Positions 52,739 to 61,069 of a stretch of DNA of 64,000 bases are shown here, piece after piece (positions within the stretch are counted from its first letter, which is position 1; every line of letters begins with the position of its first letter). This stretch comes from Mycolicibacterium neworleansense (lineage in GTDB: Bacteria > Actinomycetota > Actinomycetes > Mycobacteriales > Mycobacteriaceae): assembly GCF_001245615.1 (NCBI RefSeq), contig NZ_CWKH01000002.1:682001-746000 (forward strand), written 5' to 3'. The position numbers and the translations under genes were made by a program. Below the pieces are notes generated by a model. It saw only the letters and a list, made by a program, of their open reading frames with translations. It was not told the origin of the DNA and searched no databases.

Positions 52739-54012
52739 CGCAGGCTGAAACCGGGACGACGGTTCTGCGCGCCGCCCGCTGGGTGGACGCGGCCGCCGGG
52801 CAGGTCCGTTCTCCGGCGGTCGTGGTCGTCGAGGGCAACCGCATCGCGGCGATCAATCCGGGAGGCCCACTGCCCGATTCGGCCACGATCATCGACCTGG
52901 GCGATGTCACCCTGCTGCCCGGGCTGATGGACATGGAACTCAACCTGCTCATCGGCGGGCCGGGCAATCCCGGCGGGCTGCCCACCCCGATGCACGGTGT
53001 ACAGGACGATCCGGCCTACCGGACGCTGCGTGGTGCGGTGAACGCCCGCACCACGCTAGACGCCGGGTTCACCACCGTGCGCAACCTGGGCCTGATGGTC
53101 AAAACCGGCGGCTATCTCCTCGACGTCGCACTGCAGCGGGCCATCGACCAGGGCTGGCATCAAGGGCCGCGCATCTATCCGGCCGGCCACGCCGTCACCC
53201 CGTACGGCGGGCACCTCGATCCCACCGTGTTCCAGCGACTGGCCCCGGGCATCATGCCGCTGTCGGTGGCCGAGGGTATCGCCAACGGGGTACCGGACGT
53301 CATCGCGTGTGTGCGCTACCAGATCCGCCACGGCGCCAAGCTGATCAAGGTGTCGGCCTCGGGCGGCGTGATGTCGCACAGCACCGCACCGGGTGCCCAG
53401 CAGTACTCCGACGCCGAGTTCGCCGCGATCGCCGACGAGGCCCACCGGGCCGGTGTCAAGGTCGCCGCGCACGCCGTGGGGGACACCGCTATCCAGGCGT
53501 GCATCCGCGCCGGCATCGACTGCATCGAACACGGATTCCTGGCGAGCGACGAGACGATTCAGATGATGGTCGACCACGGCACGTTCCTGGTGTCCACCAC
53601 CTATCTGACCGATGCGATGGCGATCGACCGAATCGCACCCGAGTTGCGCAAGAAGGCGCTCGACGTGTTCCCACGGGCGAAATCGATGCTGCCCAAGGCG
53701 ATTGCCGCCGGAGTTCGGATCGCCTGCGGCACCGACGCCCCGGCGATCCCGCACGGCGAGAACGCCAAGGAGTTGTGCGCGCTCGTCGAACGCGGCATGA
53801 CCCCGATGCAGGCGTTGCAGGCCGCGACGACGGTGTCCGCGGACCTGGTCGATGCCGCCGACGAACTGGGACAGCTGGCGCCGGGATACCTGGCCGACGT
53901 CATCGCCGTCGCGGGTGATCCCGGCGTGGACATCGCGACCACCCTCGATGTCCGGTTCGTGATGAAGGACGGAAACATCGTCAAACACGCGGGTGCGCTA
54001 GCGTCGAGGTGA
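52735..54012 (+). CDS. Amidohydrolase, imidazolonepropionase-like, lacking the HxH motif
   Basis: 425 residues from a GTG at 52735 that overlaps the small gene's stop. COG1228-type barrel with ALTERED metal site: the usual PGLxDxHxH reads PGLMDMELNLLIGG. Other ligands appear present: lysine in KLIKVSASGG, histidines in VAAHAVGD and CIEHGF, and aspartate in ACGTDAP. The C terminus has the family's LGQLAPGYLADVIAV. It may use a mononuclear site, or have a binding rather than hydrolytic role. It is cotranscribed with the Rieske pair and the MarR gene. Confidence 0.83.
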   Translation: MTQAETGTTVLRAARWVDAAAGQVRSPAVVVVEGNRIAAINPGGPLPDSATIIDLGDVTLLPGLMDMELNLLIGGPGNPGGLPTPMHGVQDDPAYRTLRGAVNARTTLDAGFTTVRNLGLMVKTGGYLLDVALQRAIDQGWHQGPRIYPAGHAVTPYGGHLDPTVFQRLAPGIMPLSVAEGIANGVPDVIACVRYQIRHGAKLIKVSASGGVMSHSTAPGAQQYSDAEFAAIADEAHRAGVKVAAHAVGDTAIQACIRAGIDCIEHGFLASDETIQMMVDHGTFLVSTTYLTDAMAIDRIAPELRKKALDVFPRAKSMLPKAIAAGVRIACGTDAPAIPHGENAKELCALVERGMTPMQALQAATTVSADLVDAADELGQLAPGYLADVIAVAGDPGVDIATTLDVRFVMKDGNIVKHAGALASR

Positions 54013-54033
54013 CGCGTGTGGCAGGAGACGAGG

Positions 54034-54486
54034 ATGGATCTGACCGAGAACACCTTGTGGTGGCTCAAACAGGCCTTCTACTTCTCGCTCACCGAGGTCA
54101 ACGAGTCGGTGAAAGAACATGGGGTCACCACCGCCCAGATCGGTGTCCTGCGCCAGTTGAGCAACCAACCGGGCCTCTCCGGTGCGGAGTTGGCCCGTCG
54201 GCTGCTGATCACCCCGCAAGGTGTACAGCTCGCGCTCACCGCGCTGGAAAAGCGCGGCCTGATCGAACGCAAGCAGGACCCCCAGCATGGGCGCATCCTG
54301 CAGGTCTTCCTGACCGACGAAGGCCGGGCGGTGGCCTCGGCCGTTGTCGCCGACGCGGTCGCCGCCCATGAGCGGGTGTTCGGCGTACTCAGCGACGAGG
54401 AGCAGGAGCAGCTGAAGACCCTCCTGCGTCGGGTGATCGAACAGGGCACCGGCCACACACCGCACTCCGACCACATCGACCCGTAG
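54034..54486 (+). CDS. MarR-family regulator
   Basis: 150 residues from ATG at 54034, behind AGGAG; a GTG 6 codons earlier overlaps that site. The winged helix is LSGAELARRLLITPQGVQLALTALEKRGLIERKQDPQHGRILQVFLTDEG, ~residues 46-96. N-terminal helices NTLWWLKQAFYFSLTEV may line a ligand pocket for a hydrophobic compound. It is the last gene of the Rieske-1 operon and a candidate to bind the shared 20-bp motif, whose CAAG-TA-CTTG core is MarR-compatible. It converges on the desaturase gene, 27 bases away. Confidence 0.86.
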   Translation: MDLTENTLWWLKQAFYFSLTEVNESVKEHGVTTAQIGVLRQLSNQPGLSGAELARRLLITPQGVQLALTALEKRGLIERKQDPQHGRILQVFLTDEGRAVASAVVADAVAAHERVFGVLSDEEQEQLKTLLRRVIEQGTGHTPHSDHIDP

Positions 54487-54513
54487 ATCTTCGTCTCCGG
54501 ACAGGGCGAACGC

Positions 54514-55611
54514 CTAATTGCGGCGGCGCCGGCCGATGCTCAGCATCCAGTCGGGAAACGCCAACCCGTGGATGATCCGTTGCGTCCGGAAATACTGGCG
54601 CGGAAGCGATGCGGTGTTGTAGGGCAGGTCGTACTTCTCGCACAGTTCCCGGACGCGAACGCTGATCTGCGGTAGGCGGTTGCTCGGCAGGTCGGGGAAC
54701 AGGTGGTGCTCGATCTGATAGCACAGGTGACCGCCCGAGACCGCCAGCAGCGGGCCCGCGTTGAAGTTTGCGGTCCCGACCATTTGCCGGAGATACCATT
54801 CGCCTTTGGTCTCGTCCTTGACCACCGCCGGGTCGAAAGTCTCGGTGCCGTCGGGAATGTGCCCGCAGATGATGTTCACGTACACCCACAGGTTCCGGAG
54901 CACATTCGCGGTGATGTTGGCTGCCAGAGTCCGACGCCACCGGCGCAGGCTCAGGGCGGGCAGGAACACATAGTCCTTGGCGAGCTGCCGCACGATCTTG
55001 TCGCGGAAGTTCCGCTTCTCCACGGCGAGGCCGTCTGGCGTCTCGTGCCGGAGACGCTCGGAGTGCAGGCCATGCAGAGCGATGCCCCACTCGAACATCG
55101 CGGCCAGCACCAGGTTTCGCACCGGAGTCGCGAGATGGACCCAGCGCCACGGTTGGTCGGTGGTGACCCGGTGCAGGCGGTAACCGATGTCCTCGTCCAT
55201 GCCGAGGACATTGCTGTACACGTGATGCCGGTAGTTGTGCGAGTATCGCCACTGCGCGGACTGCCCGACCATGTCCCACTCCCAGGTAGTGGAGTGGATT
55301 TCGGGGTCGTTCATCCAGTCCCACTGGCCATGGGAGATGTTGTGGCCGAGTTCCATGTTCTCGATGGACTTCGCATATGCCAGCGCGCACGTTCCCACCA
55401 ACCAACCGGTCTTCGACCGACTGCCGGCGATCATCAGGCGCGCCGCGACATCGACCGCGCGCTGGAAATGGATCACCCGCCGGATGTAGGCCGCGTCCTT
55501 CGCCCCGAGCGATTCCTCGATGTCTCGGCGGATCACGTCGAGTTCATAGGCGATCTCTTCGACGTCTGCGCTGCTGAGATGCAAGTAGGTGGAGACATCG
55601 GCGATCGCCAT
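54514..55611 (-). CDS. Membrane fatty acid desaturase, DesA3-like
   Basis: 365 residues from ATG at 55611. Three histidine boxes of membrane di-iron desaturases are present: ELGHNISHGQWDW (H90, H94), SHNYRHHVYSN (H125, H129, H130) and YQIEHHLFP (H302, H303). Hydrophobic segments near 60-82 and 160-180 place the sheet of histidines in the cytosol. It belongs with mycobacterial acyl-CoA desaturases such as DesA3. It needs electrons from a reductase, and the divergent flavin/[2Fe-2S] gene at 55848 is a fitting donor, as DesA3 uses such a partner. The start is 236 bases from that gene and the intervening DNA holds the shared motif. Confidence 0.88.
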   Translation of the reverse strand: MAIADVSTYLHLSSADVEEIAYELDVIRRDIEESLGAKDAAYIRRVIHFQRAVDVAARLMIAGSRSKTGWLVGTCALAYAKSIENMELGHNISHGQWDWMNDPEIHSTTWEWDMVGQSAQWRYSHNYRHHVYSNVLGMDEDIGYRLHRVTTDQPWRWVHLATPVRNLVLAAMFEWGIALHGLHSERLRHETPDGLAVEKRNFRDKIVRQLAKDYVFLPALSLRRWRRTLAANITANVLRNLWVYVNIICGHIPDGTETFDPAVVKDETKGEWYLRQMVGTANFNAGPLLAVSGGHLCYQIEHHLFPDLPSNRLPQISVRVRELCEKYDLPYNTASLPRQYFRTQRIIHGLAFPDWMLSIGRRRRN

Positions 55612-55815
55612 CAAGGGTGTCCTCGGGTGGGTGCAACGTTGGAGCGGTGCAATCCGGGCCACCGCGAGGGCCAGAGCGCAGCCTAGAGGCTGGGACTTGA
55701 CGACAGCTAATCGAGCCCGCCCACCAGGCGAAATGCCGGCGCTGTCGTATCGTCTGCGCGGCTTTACCGGAGTTGGCCATGCCCCCACGCCGCCGCGCGT
55801 ATCTACCACTTGAGA

Positions 55816-55835
55816 TTAATGACAAGTACTTGATA
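55816..55835. promoter_or_regulatory. Shared 20-bp cluster operator, copy 2
   Basis: TTAATGACAAGTACTTGATA lies 13 bases before the reductase ATG. Its reverse complement differs from the copy at 51024-51043 at two positions. The core CAAGTACTTG is a perfect palindrome, and GACAAGTACTTGAT fits the KstR2 pattern AnCAAGnnCTTGnT except for its first base. Confidence 0.62.
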
Positions 55836-55847
55836 TTGTCGGAAGCG

Positions 55848-56909
55848 ATGGAGACGTCGACGACACCCCTGGATCGCTCGGCCCGCGCGACGGACGCCGA
55901 CGGGTTCACGCCCGCGCAGGTGAAACGGGTGATCCGGGAAACCACCGACGCGGTGTCACTGGTGCTCGACGTACCGGATCAAGCCAGAGACCGATTCCAT
56001 TATCTGGCAGGGCAATTCGTCACCATTCGGGTAGATCTCGGCGGTGCGCAGCATCGCCGCTGCTATTCGATGTCCTCGTCCCCCGCCGTCGAAACCGATT
56101 TGCGGATCACCGTCAAACGCGATCGGGACGGCCTGGTCTCCAACTGGATCAACGACGCGGTCGGCATCGGCGATGAACTGCACATCGCACCGCCCGAAGG
56201 GCGCTTCGTCCTGACCGGCGCCACCCGCGACGTCGTCACCTTCGCCGGCGGCAGCGGCATCACCCCGGTGTTCTCATTGGTGCACTCGACGCTGGCAGCC
56301 ACCGCCCACAAGGCCCGGTTGTTCTACGCCAACCGCAACCTCGAATCGGTGATCTTCCGGGATGCCCTGGCCGAGCTCGCCGATATCCACCCCGGGCGCT
56401 TCGAGGTGCACCACCATCTCGACGACCGCGACGGGATCGTCTCACCGCAACGGATCGCCGACTTCATCGCCGGCGGAAACCTCACCGGCACCGACTACTA
56501 CATCTGCGGTCCCACACCGTTCATGGACACCGTCGAACGAGTGCTGCTCGACGCCGGGGTTCCCAAGCAGCAGATGCATCTGGAGCGCTTCACCGTCGCG
56601 GCGATCCCGCCTCCCGACCCGGCCGAACCCACGGTCACCGAAGAGGTGACCATCGAACTCGACCGCCGGACCGTCACAGTGCCCTACCGGGCCGGCAACA
56701 CGCTGCTGCAGACCGCACGGCTGGCCGGCCTGAAGGCCCCGTCGTCGTGCGAAACCGGCTCCTGCGGAACATGTATGGCGCAGGTGGTCGAGGGCCGCGC
56801 ACGAATGCTGAACAACGACGCCCTCGATGACGACGAGGTCGCCGAGGGCTGGGTGGTGACCTGCCAGGCGCTGCCCACCAGTCGCACAGTAAAGGTGGTG
56901 TACGAATGA
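55848..56909 (+). CDS. Ferredoxin-NAD(P)H reductase with C-terminal [2Fe-2S] domain
   Basis: 353 residues from ATG at 55848. The FAD domain has RCYSMSSSP (71-79), the NAD domain TFAGGSGITPVFSLVHS and YYICGPTPFMD, and the C-terminal plant-type [2Fe-2S] domain the cysteines C301, C306, C309 and C339 (CETGSCGTC, then VTCQ). This is the class of reductase (KshB/HmpA3-like) that feeds Rieske oxygenases and some desaturases. It begins the operon for the SDR, second Rieske-like protein, small partner and TauD enzyme; the next start overlaps by 4 bases. Confidence 0.92.
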   Translation: METSTTPLDRSARATDADGFTPAQVKRVIRETTDAVSLVLDVPDQARDRFHYLAGQFVTIRVDLGGAQHRRCYSMSSSPAVETDLRITVKRDRDGLVSNWINDAVGIGDELHIAPPEGRFVLTGATRDVVTFAGGSGITPVFSLVHSTLAATAHKARLFYANRNLESVIFRDALAELADIHPGRFEVHHHLDDRDGIVSPQRIADFIAGGNLTGTDYYICGPTPFMDTVERVLLDAGVPKQQMHLERFTVAAIPPPDPAEPTVTEEVTIELDRRTVTVPYRAGNTLLQTARLAGLKAPSSCETGSCGTCMAQVVEGRARMLNNDALDDDEVAEGWVVTCQALPTSRTVKVVYE

Positions 56910-57649
56910 GCAGGGTGGCCGTGGTGACCGGTGGCGCATCGGGCATGGGCGAGGCGACGTGTCACGAGCTCGGGCGGCGTGGCCACCGGGTCGCCGTGCT
57001 CGACGTGAATGCCGATGCCGCGCAACGCGTCACAGACGATCTGCGGTCGGCCGGCGTCACCGCCTTCGCGGTGGGAGCCGACATCACCGATCGCGCAGCG
57101 GTGGAGGAGGCCTTCGGCAAGGTCCGCAGCGAGCTCGGACCGGTCGGCATCCTGGTGACCAGCGCGGGAATGTTCGGGTACGCGTCGTTCGCCGAGATCA
57201 CCGAACAATCCTGGGCACAGATGCTCGAGGTGAACCTGAGCGGGACGTTCCGGTGCGCTCAGGTGGCCCTGCCGGACATGGTCGATGCCGGCTGGGGCCG
57301 CATCGTGATGATCTCCTCTTCCAGCGCCCAGCGCGGCACGCCGTTCGCGGCTCATTACGCCGCCTCCAAAGGCGCGCTGTTGACCTTGACCAAATCACTG
57401 GCCCGCGAGTACGCCGCGCACGGCATCACGGTCAACAACATCCCCCCATCGGGTATCGAGACCCCGATGCAGCACCAGTCGCAGGCGGCAGGTTACCTGC
57501 CGTCCAATGAGACGATCGCTGCCAACATCCCCCTCGGTCGCCTCGGCACGGGAGCCGATATCGCTGCCGCCGTGGGATTCCTGTGCTCCGAGGAGGCCGG
57601 TTTCATCACCGGACAAACGCTCGGTGTCAACGGCGGCGCCGTGATGTAG
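56906..57649 (+). CDS. Short-chain dehydrogenase/reductase
   Basis: 247 residues. Classical SDR with the cofactor motif TGGASGMG (8-15), NAG-equivalent SAG (86-88), catalytic serines around 138-140 (MISSSS) and Y151-x3-K155 (HYAASKGAL). D33 after VAVL suggests NAD(H) preference. It ends with the family GFITGQTLGVNGG. It is translationally coupled to the reductase gene upstream (ATGA). A likely job is oxidation of the alcohol made by the oxygenase; substrate unknown. Confidence 0.9.
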   Translation: MSRVAVVTGGASGMGEATCHELGRRGHRVAVLDVNADAAQRVTDDLRSAGVTAFAVGADITDRAAVEEAFGKVRSELGPVGILVTSAGMFGYASFAEITEQSWAQMLEVNLSGTFRCAQVALPDMVDAGWGRIVMISSSSAQRGTPFAAHYAASKGALLTLTKSLAREYAAHGITVNNIPPSGIETPMQHQSQAAGYLPSNETIAANIPLGRLGTGADIAAAVGFLCSEEAGFITGQTLGVNGGAVM

Positions 57650-57703
57650 CGATGAACAGCCACCCGATAAGCCCCAAAACGCACTAGTCGCATGGAGGTT
57701 CGC

Positions 57704-58975
57704 ATGGCAACCAAGTGGCCCAAGCCGGCTGAGGGCTCCTGGACCCAGCACTACCCCGATCTGGGCACCGGCCCGATCCCGTTCCAGGACTCCATCTCCG
57801 CCGAGTTCTACGCCATGGAACGGGAGGCGATCTTCAAGCGGGCCTGGCTCAACATCAGCCGGATCGAGGAGACGCCCGAGGCCGGTAGTTTCATCACCCG
57901 CCAGATCGAGGCCGCCGATGCGTCGCTGCTGCTGGTGAAAACCCACGACGGCGACATCCGCGCCTTTCACAATCTGTGCCGTAGGCGTGGGCACCCGGTG
58001 GTGTCAACAGACTTCCGGGCGACCGAATTGCGCAACACCGGCGGCGAATTGGAATGTCGGCACTGCGGGTGGCGGTACGGCCTCGACGGGCGGCTGCTCT
58101 CGCGGCCCGACGAGGACAGCTTCATCGGCCTGGACGCCGCCGACTACGGCCTGGTCCCGGTGCACTGCGACGTCTGGGCCGGTTTCGTGTTCGTCAACTT
58201 CGACCGCGAGCCGGCCCAAACCCTCCGCGACTTCCTCGGCCCCATGGTCACCGCACTCGACGACTACCCCTTCGGCAAACTCACCGAGCGATACGACTGG
58301 GTCGCGCACAACAACAGCAACTGGAAGATCTTCGCCGACGCCTTCCAGGAGTACTACCACGTGCCGTCGCTGCACACCCAGCAAGTGCCGCCGGAGGTCC
58401 GGGATCCCAACGCCGGCTTCACCTGTGGGCACTTTCAGCTCGACGGCCCGCACCGACTGGTCTCGACGGCCGGTACCCGGCGCTGGCTGCTGGCACCGGA
58501 GTACATGTACCCGATCGAGCGGGCCACCCAGAGCGGGCTGGTGGGCCCGTGGCGCACTCCGGACATCGGCGAACTGCCGGCGGGGCTCAACCCCGGCAAC
58601 ATCGAACCGTGGGGTATCAGCAACTTCCAGATCTTCCCCAACCTGGAGATCCTGATCTACGGCGGCTGGTACCTGCTGTATCGCTACTGGCCGACCTCGC
58701 ACAACACCCACCGGTTCGAGGCGTTCACCTATTTCCATCCGGCCCGCACCGTGCGTGAGCGCATCGAACACGAGGTGGCCGCGGTGGTACTCAAAGAGTT
58801 CGCCCTGCAGGACGCCGGCATGCTGGGCGGAACCCAGGCCGCGCTCGAGTACGACGTCATCGACGACTTCCCGCTCAACGATCAGGAGATCCTGGTACGC
58901 CACCTGCACAAGATGGCGGTCGACTGGGTCGAGGACTACCAGCGTGAACGCACACCGGCGGGAGCATCGCGATGA
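57704..58975 (+). CDS. Rieske-oxygenase paralogue with substituted cluster ligands
   Basis: 423 residues from ATG at 57704, GGAGG 6 bases upstream. It aligns end to end with the oxygenase at 51138 and keeps the catalytic-domain histidines H219 and H224 (DAFQEYYHVPSLHTQQ). The Rieske motif is changed: the first CxH reads C92-R-R94 and the second CxxH reads C118-R-H-C121. Both canonical histidines are gone, although H97 and H120 are nearby. So the cluster may be absent, altered (three cysteines) or rewired. The family would otherwise predict ring or side-chain oxidation. It is followed with 4-base overlap by its small partner. Confidence 0.85.
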   Translation: MATKWPKPAEGSWTQHYPDLGTGPIPFQDSISAEFYAMEREAIFKRAWLNISRIEETPEAGSFITRQIEAADASLLLVKTHDGDIRAFHNLCRRRGHPVVSTDFRATELRNTGGELECRHCGWRYGLDGRLLSRPDEDSFIGLDAADYGLVPVHCDVWAGFVFVNFDREPAQTLRDFLGPMVTALDDYPFGKLTERYDWVAHNNSNWKIFADAFQEYYHVPSLHTQQVPPEVRDPNAGFTCGHFQLDGPHRLVSTAGTRRWLLAPEYMYPIERATQSGLVGPWRTPDIGELPAGLNPGNIEPWGISNFQIFPNLEILIYGGWYLLYRYWPTSHNTHRFEAFTYFHPARTVRERIEHEVAAVVLKEFALQDAGMLGGTQAALEYDVIDDFPLNDQEILVRHLHKMAVDWVEDYQRERTPAGASR

Positions 58976-59307
58976 CGTCGCCCCGACTGCCCAGCGCCTT
59001 CGCCGAGCTGGAGCCCTATGCCGAGACCTGGTGTCTGCCAACAGAGACCGAGCGGTGGGAGCGTCGCCTCGCCAGCACCATGCCTGAAATGCACGAGTTC
59101 TACGACGCTTTCTTCCCACGGCTCGAAGAGGCCATCGAGTACTGCGACAAGTTCCCGATCGACGACGTGCCCGACGATGCGCTCAACCTGTTGCACCTGA
59201 TCTATTCGCTGATCATGGTCGCGATGTCGGTGGAGATCATGCACCAACCCGCCCCGACCGACTCCGCCGACGCCGTCATGATCCGCACCGGAGAACCACG
59301 GCCGTGA
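58972..59307 (+). CDS. Small conserved partner of the Rieske paralogue, function unknown
   Basis: 111 residues, overlapping the Rieske paralogue by 4 bases. It is homologous along its length to the protein at 52409: the shared pattern is AF/EFADLE..., STMxEMxxFYDAxxPRxEEAIxxCDKFxxDDxPxDxLNLxHLxYSxxxV. No signal peptide, membrane helix or metal motif is visible. Conservation of two such pairs in one cluster makes it a likely true subunit or assembly factor of this oxygenase type. Confidence 0.78.
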   Translation: MTSPRLPSAFAELEPYAETWCLPTETERWERRLASTMPEMHEFYDAFFPRLEEAIEYCDKFPIDDVPDDALNLLHLIYSLIMVAMSVEIMHQPAPTDSADAVMIRTGEPRP

Positions 59308-59335
59308 TTGCCACCGATCCAGAGAGGACACACGG

Positions 59336-60181
59336 ATGAGTGTGCTGACCATCAACAAGCTGACGACCTCGGTGGGGGCCGAGGTGGTCGGCGTCGACCC
59401 GGAACTCCTGGGCGCCGACGACAGCCTGGGTACCGCAATCCTGGACGCGCTGGAAGACAACGGTGTCCTGGTCTTCCACGGCCTGCACCTGAATCCCGAA
59501 GCCCAGGTGGCCTTCTGCCAACGTCTCGGCGAGATCGACCGCTCTGCTGACGGCCATCACCCCGTCTCCGGTATCTACCCGATCACCCTTGACCGGACGA
59601 AGAACAAGGCCGCCGAATACCTCAAGGCCACCTTCGACTGGCACATCGACGGCTGCACCCCCATGCACGACGAATGCCCGCAGAAGGCGACCGTGCTGTC
59701 CGCGGTCGAGGTCGCCGCCAGCGGTGGGGAAACGGAGTTCGCCAACGCGTATGCGGCGTACGACTCGCTCACCGAGGCCGAGAAGCAGCGCTACGGCTCG
59801 CTGCGGGTGGTGCATTCCCTGGAGGCGTCACAGCGTCGGGTCTACCCCGACCCGACGCCGGAACAACGGCAACGGTGGGCTGCACGCCCGACCCACGAGA
59901 ATCCGCTGGTATGGACGCACCGCAGTGGGCGAAAGTCATTGGTGCTGGGCGCCTCCGCGGATTACATCGTCGGGATGGATCGCGACGAAGGACGCGCACT
60001 GCTGGCAGAGCTCCTCGACCATGCCACCACGCCGGACAAGGTGTACCGGCACAAGTGGTCCGTCGGCGACACCGTGATCTGGGACAACCAGGGTGTCCTG
60101 CACCGGGCCGCGCCATATGAACCCAACTCACCGCGACACATGCTGCGCACCACCGTGCTCGGTGACGAACCGATCCAATAG
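59336..60181 (+). CDS. TauD/TfdA-family Fe(II)/2-oxoglutarate dioxygenase
   Basis: 281 residues. The facial triad is H103-x-D105 (FDWHIDGC) and H256 (GVLHRAAPYEP), with the 2-oxoglutarate arginine in NSPRHMLR (R267). TauD-like enzymes hydroxylate carbon next to sulfonate, ether or other groups, often releasing an aldehyde. The ATG at 59336 follows a GAGAGGA site, 28 bases after the small gene. It ends the operon that starts with the ferredoxin reductase. The substrate is not identifiable; an aldehyde product would feed the ALDH in this cluster, which is inference. Confidence 0.88.
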   Translation: MSVLTINKLTTSVGAEVVGVDPELLGADDSLGTAILDALEDNGVLVFHGLHLNPEAQVAFCQRLGEIDRSADGHHPVSGIYPITLDRTKNKAAEYLKATFDWHIDGCTPMHDECPQKATVLSAVEVAASGGETEFANAYAAYDSLTEAEKQRYGSLRVVHSLEASQRRVYPDPTPEQRQRWAARPTHENPLVWTHRSGRKSLVLGASADYIVGMDRDEGRALLAELLDHATTPDKVYRHKWSVGDTVIWDNQGVLHRAAPYEPNSPRHMLRTTVLGDEPIQ

Positions 60182-60240
60182 GAGTCCGCACCGCGAATTT
60201 TCGATACCGGGGTTAGGTGTTCACCCGTTAGCTTGGCGTC

Positions 60241-61059
60241 ATGATCCGACTCGATGTCCGCCAGTGGTTTCCGGTGGAACGACTGGCCCTGCTGTCCATG
60301 CTGGAAAGCCTGCAGCCGACGGACTGGGCCAGGCCCACGGTGTGCCCCGGGTGGACGGTGCACGACATCGTGGCGCACATACTCAACGACTACCTGCGGC
60401 GCCTGTCGGGCAGCCGCGACGGGTACGGCGGTGCGGTGTTCGCCGATGACGAAACGCTGCCGGCCTACCTGGCCCGGGTCAACGACGAGTTCGTCCGGGC
60501 GATGCGTCAGTGCAGCCCAGCCACCATGATCGACCTGCTGTCCCACCTGGGGCCGCAACTGGACGCGGTGTGGGCGGACATCGACTTGGACGGGCCGGCG
60601 CACCTCAACGTTTCCTGGGCCGGGGCTGCGACGAGCCCGGCCTGGCTCGACATCGCGCGGGACTACACCGAGTACTGGGTGCATCAACAACAGATTCGCG
60701 ATGCGGTGTCCGCCCCGGGCGCTGACGAACCCCGCCTGCTCAATCCGGTTCTGGTCGCGTTCCTGCATGCGGTGCCCTTCGCGTTGCGCGAGCATCCGCG
60801 GCCGGCCGGCACGGCGGTCGGGTTCGACATCACCGGTCCGGCCGGCGGACACTGGGCACTGATCTCAGACGGCTCGCGGTGGGACCTGGTTGCCGGATCG
60901 GTACCCGATCCGGCAGCGGCGGTGCGAATGGATCAGGACACGCTGTGGCGACTGGCCAGCCGCGGGATCTCTGCGGAGCAGGGACGCCAACGTGCCGAAT
61001 TGCATGGCGACAGCCAACTTGCCGAAGCCGCGGCATCGCTACTCGCCGTGGTTCTCTGA
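60241..61059 (+). CDS. Maleylpyruvate-isomerase/DinB-like protein
   Basis: 272 residues. The N-terminal DinB/MDMPI_N helical bundle has LESLQPTDWARPTVCPGWTVHDIVAHILNDYLRRLSG, with the conserved metal-type histidine in VAHI, and WLDIARDYTEYWVHQQQIRDAV. The C-terminal ~90 residues are a small alpha/beta domain (DITGPAGGHWALISDGSRWDLV). Actinobacterial members are mycothiol-dependent isomerases or transferases; the specific reaction is unknown. It has its own likely promoter after TauD and converges on the MDR gene. Confidence 0.82.
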   Translation: MIRLDVRQWFPVERLALLSMLESLQPTDWARPTVCPGWTVHDIVAHILNDYLRRLSGSRDGYGGAVFADDETLPAYLARVNDEFVRAMRQCSPATMIDLLSHLGPQLDAVWADIDLDGPAHLNVSWAGAATSPAWLDIARDYTEYWVHQQQIRDAVSAPGADEPRLLNPVLVAFLHAVPFALREHPRPAGTAVGFDITGPAGGHWALISDGSRWDLVAGSVPDPAAAVRMDQDTLWRLASRGISAEQGRQRAELHGDSQLAEAAASLLAVVL

Positions 61060-61069
61060 CATCGGCCCG

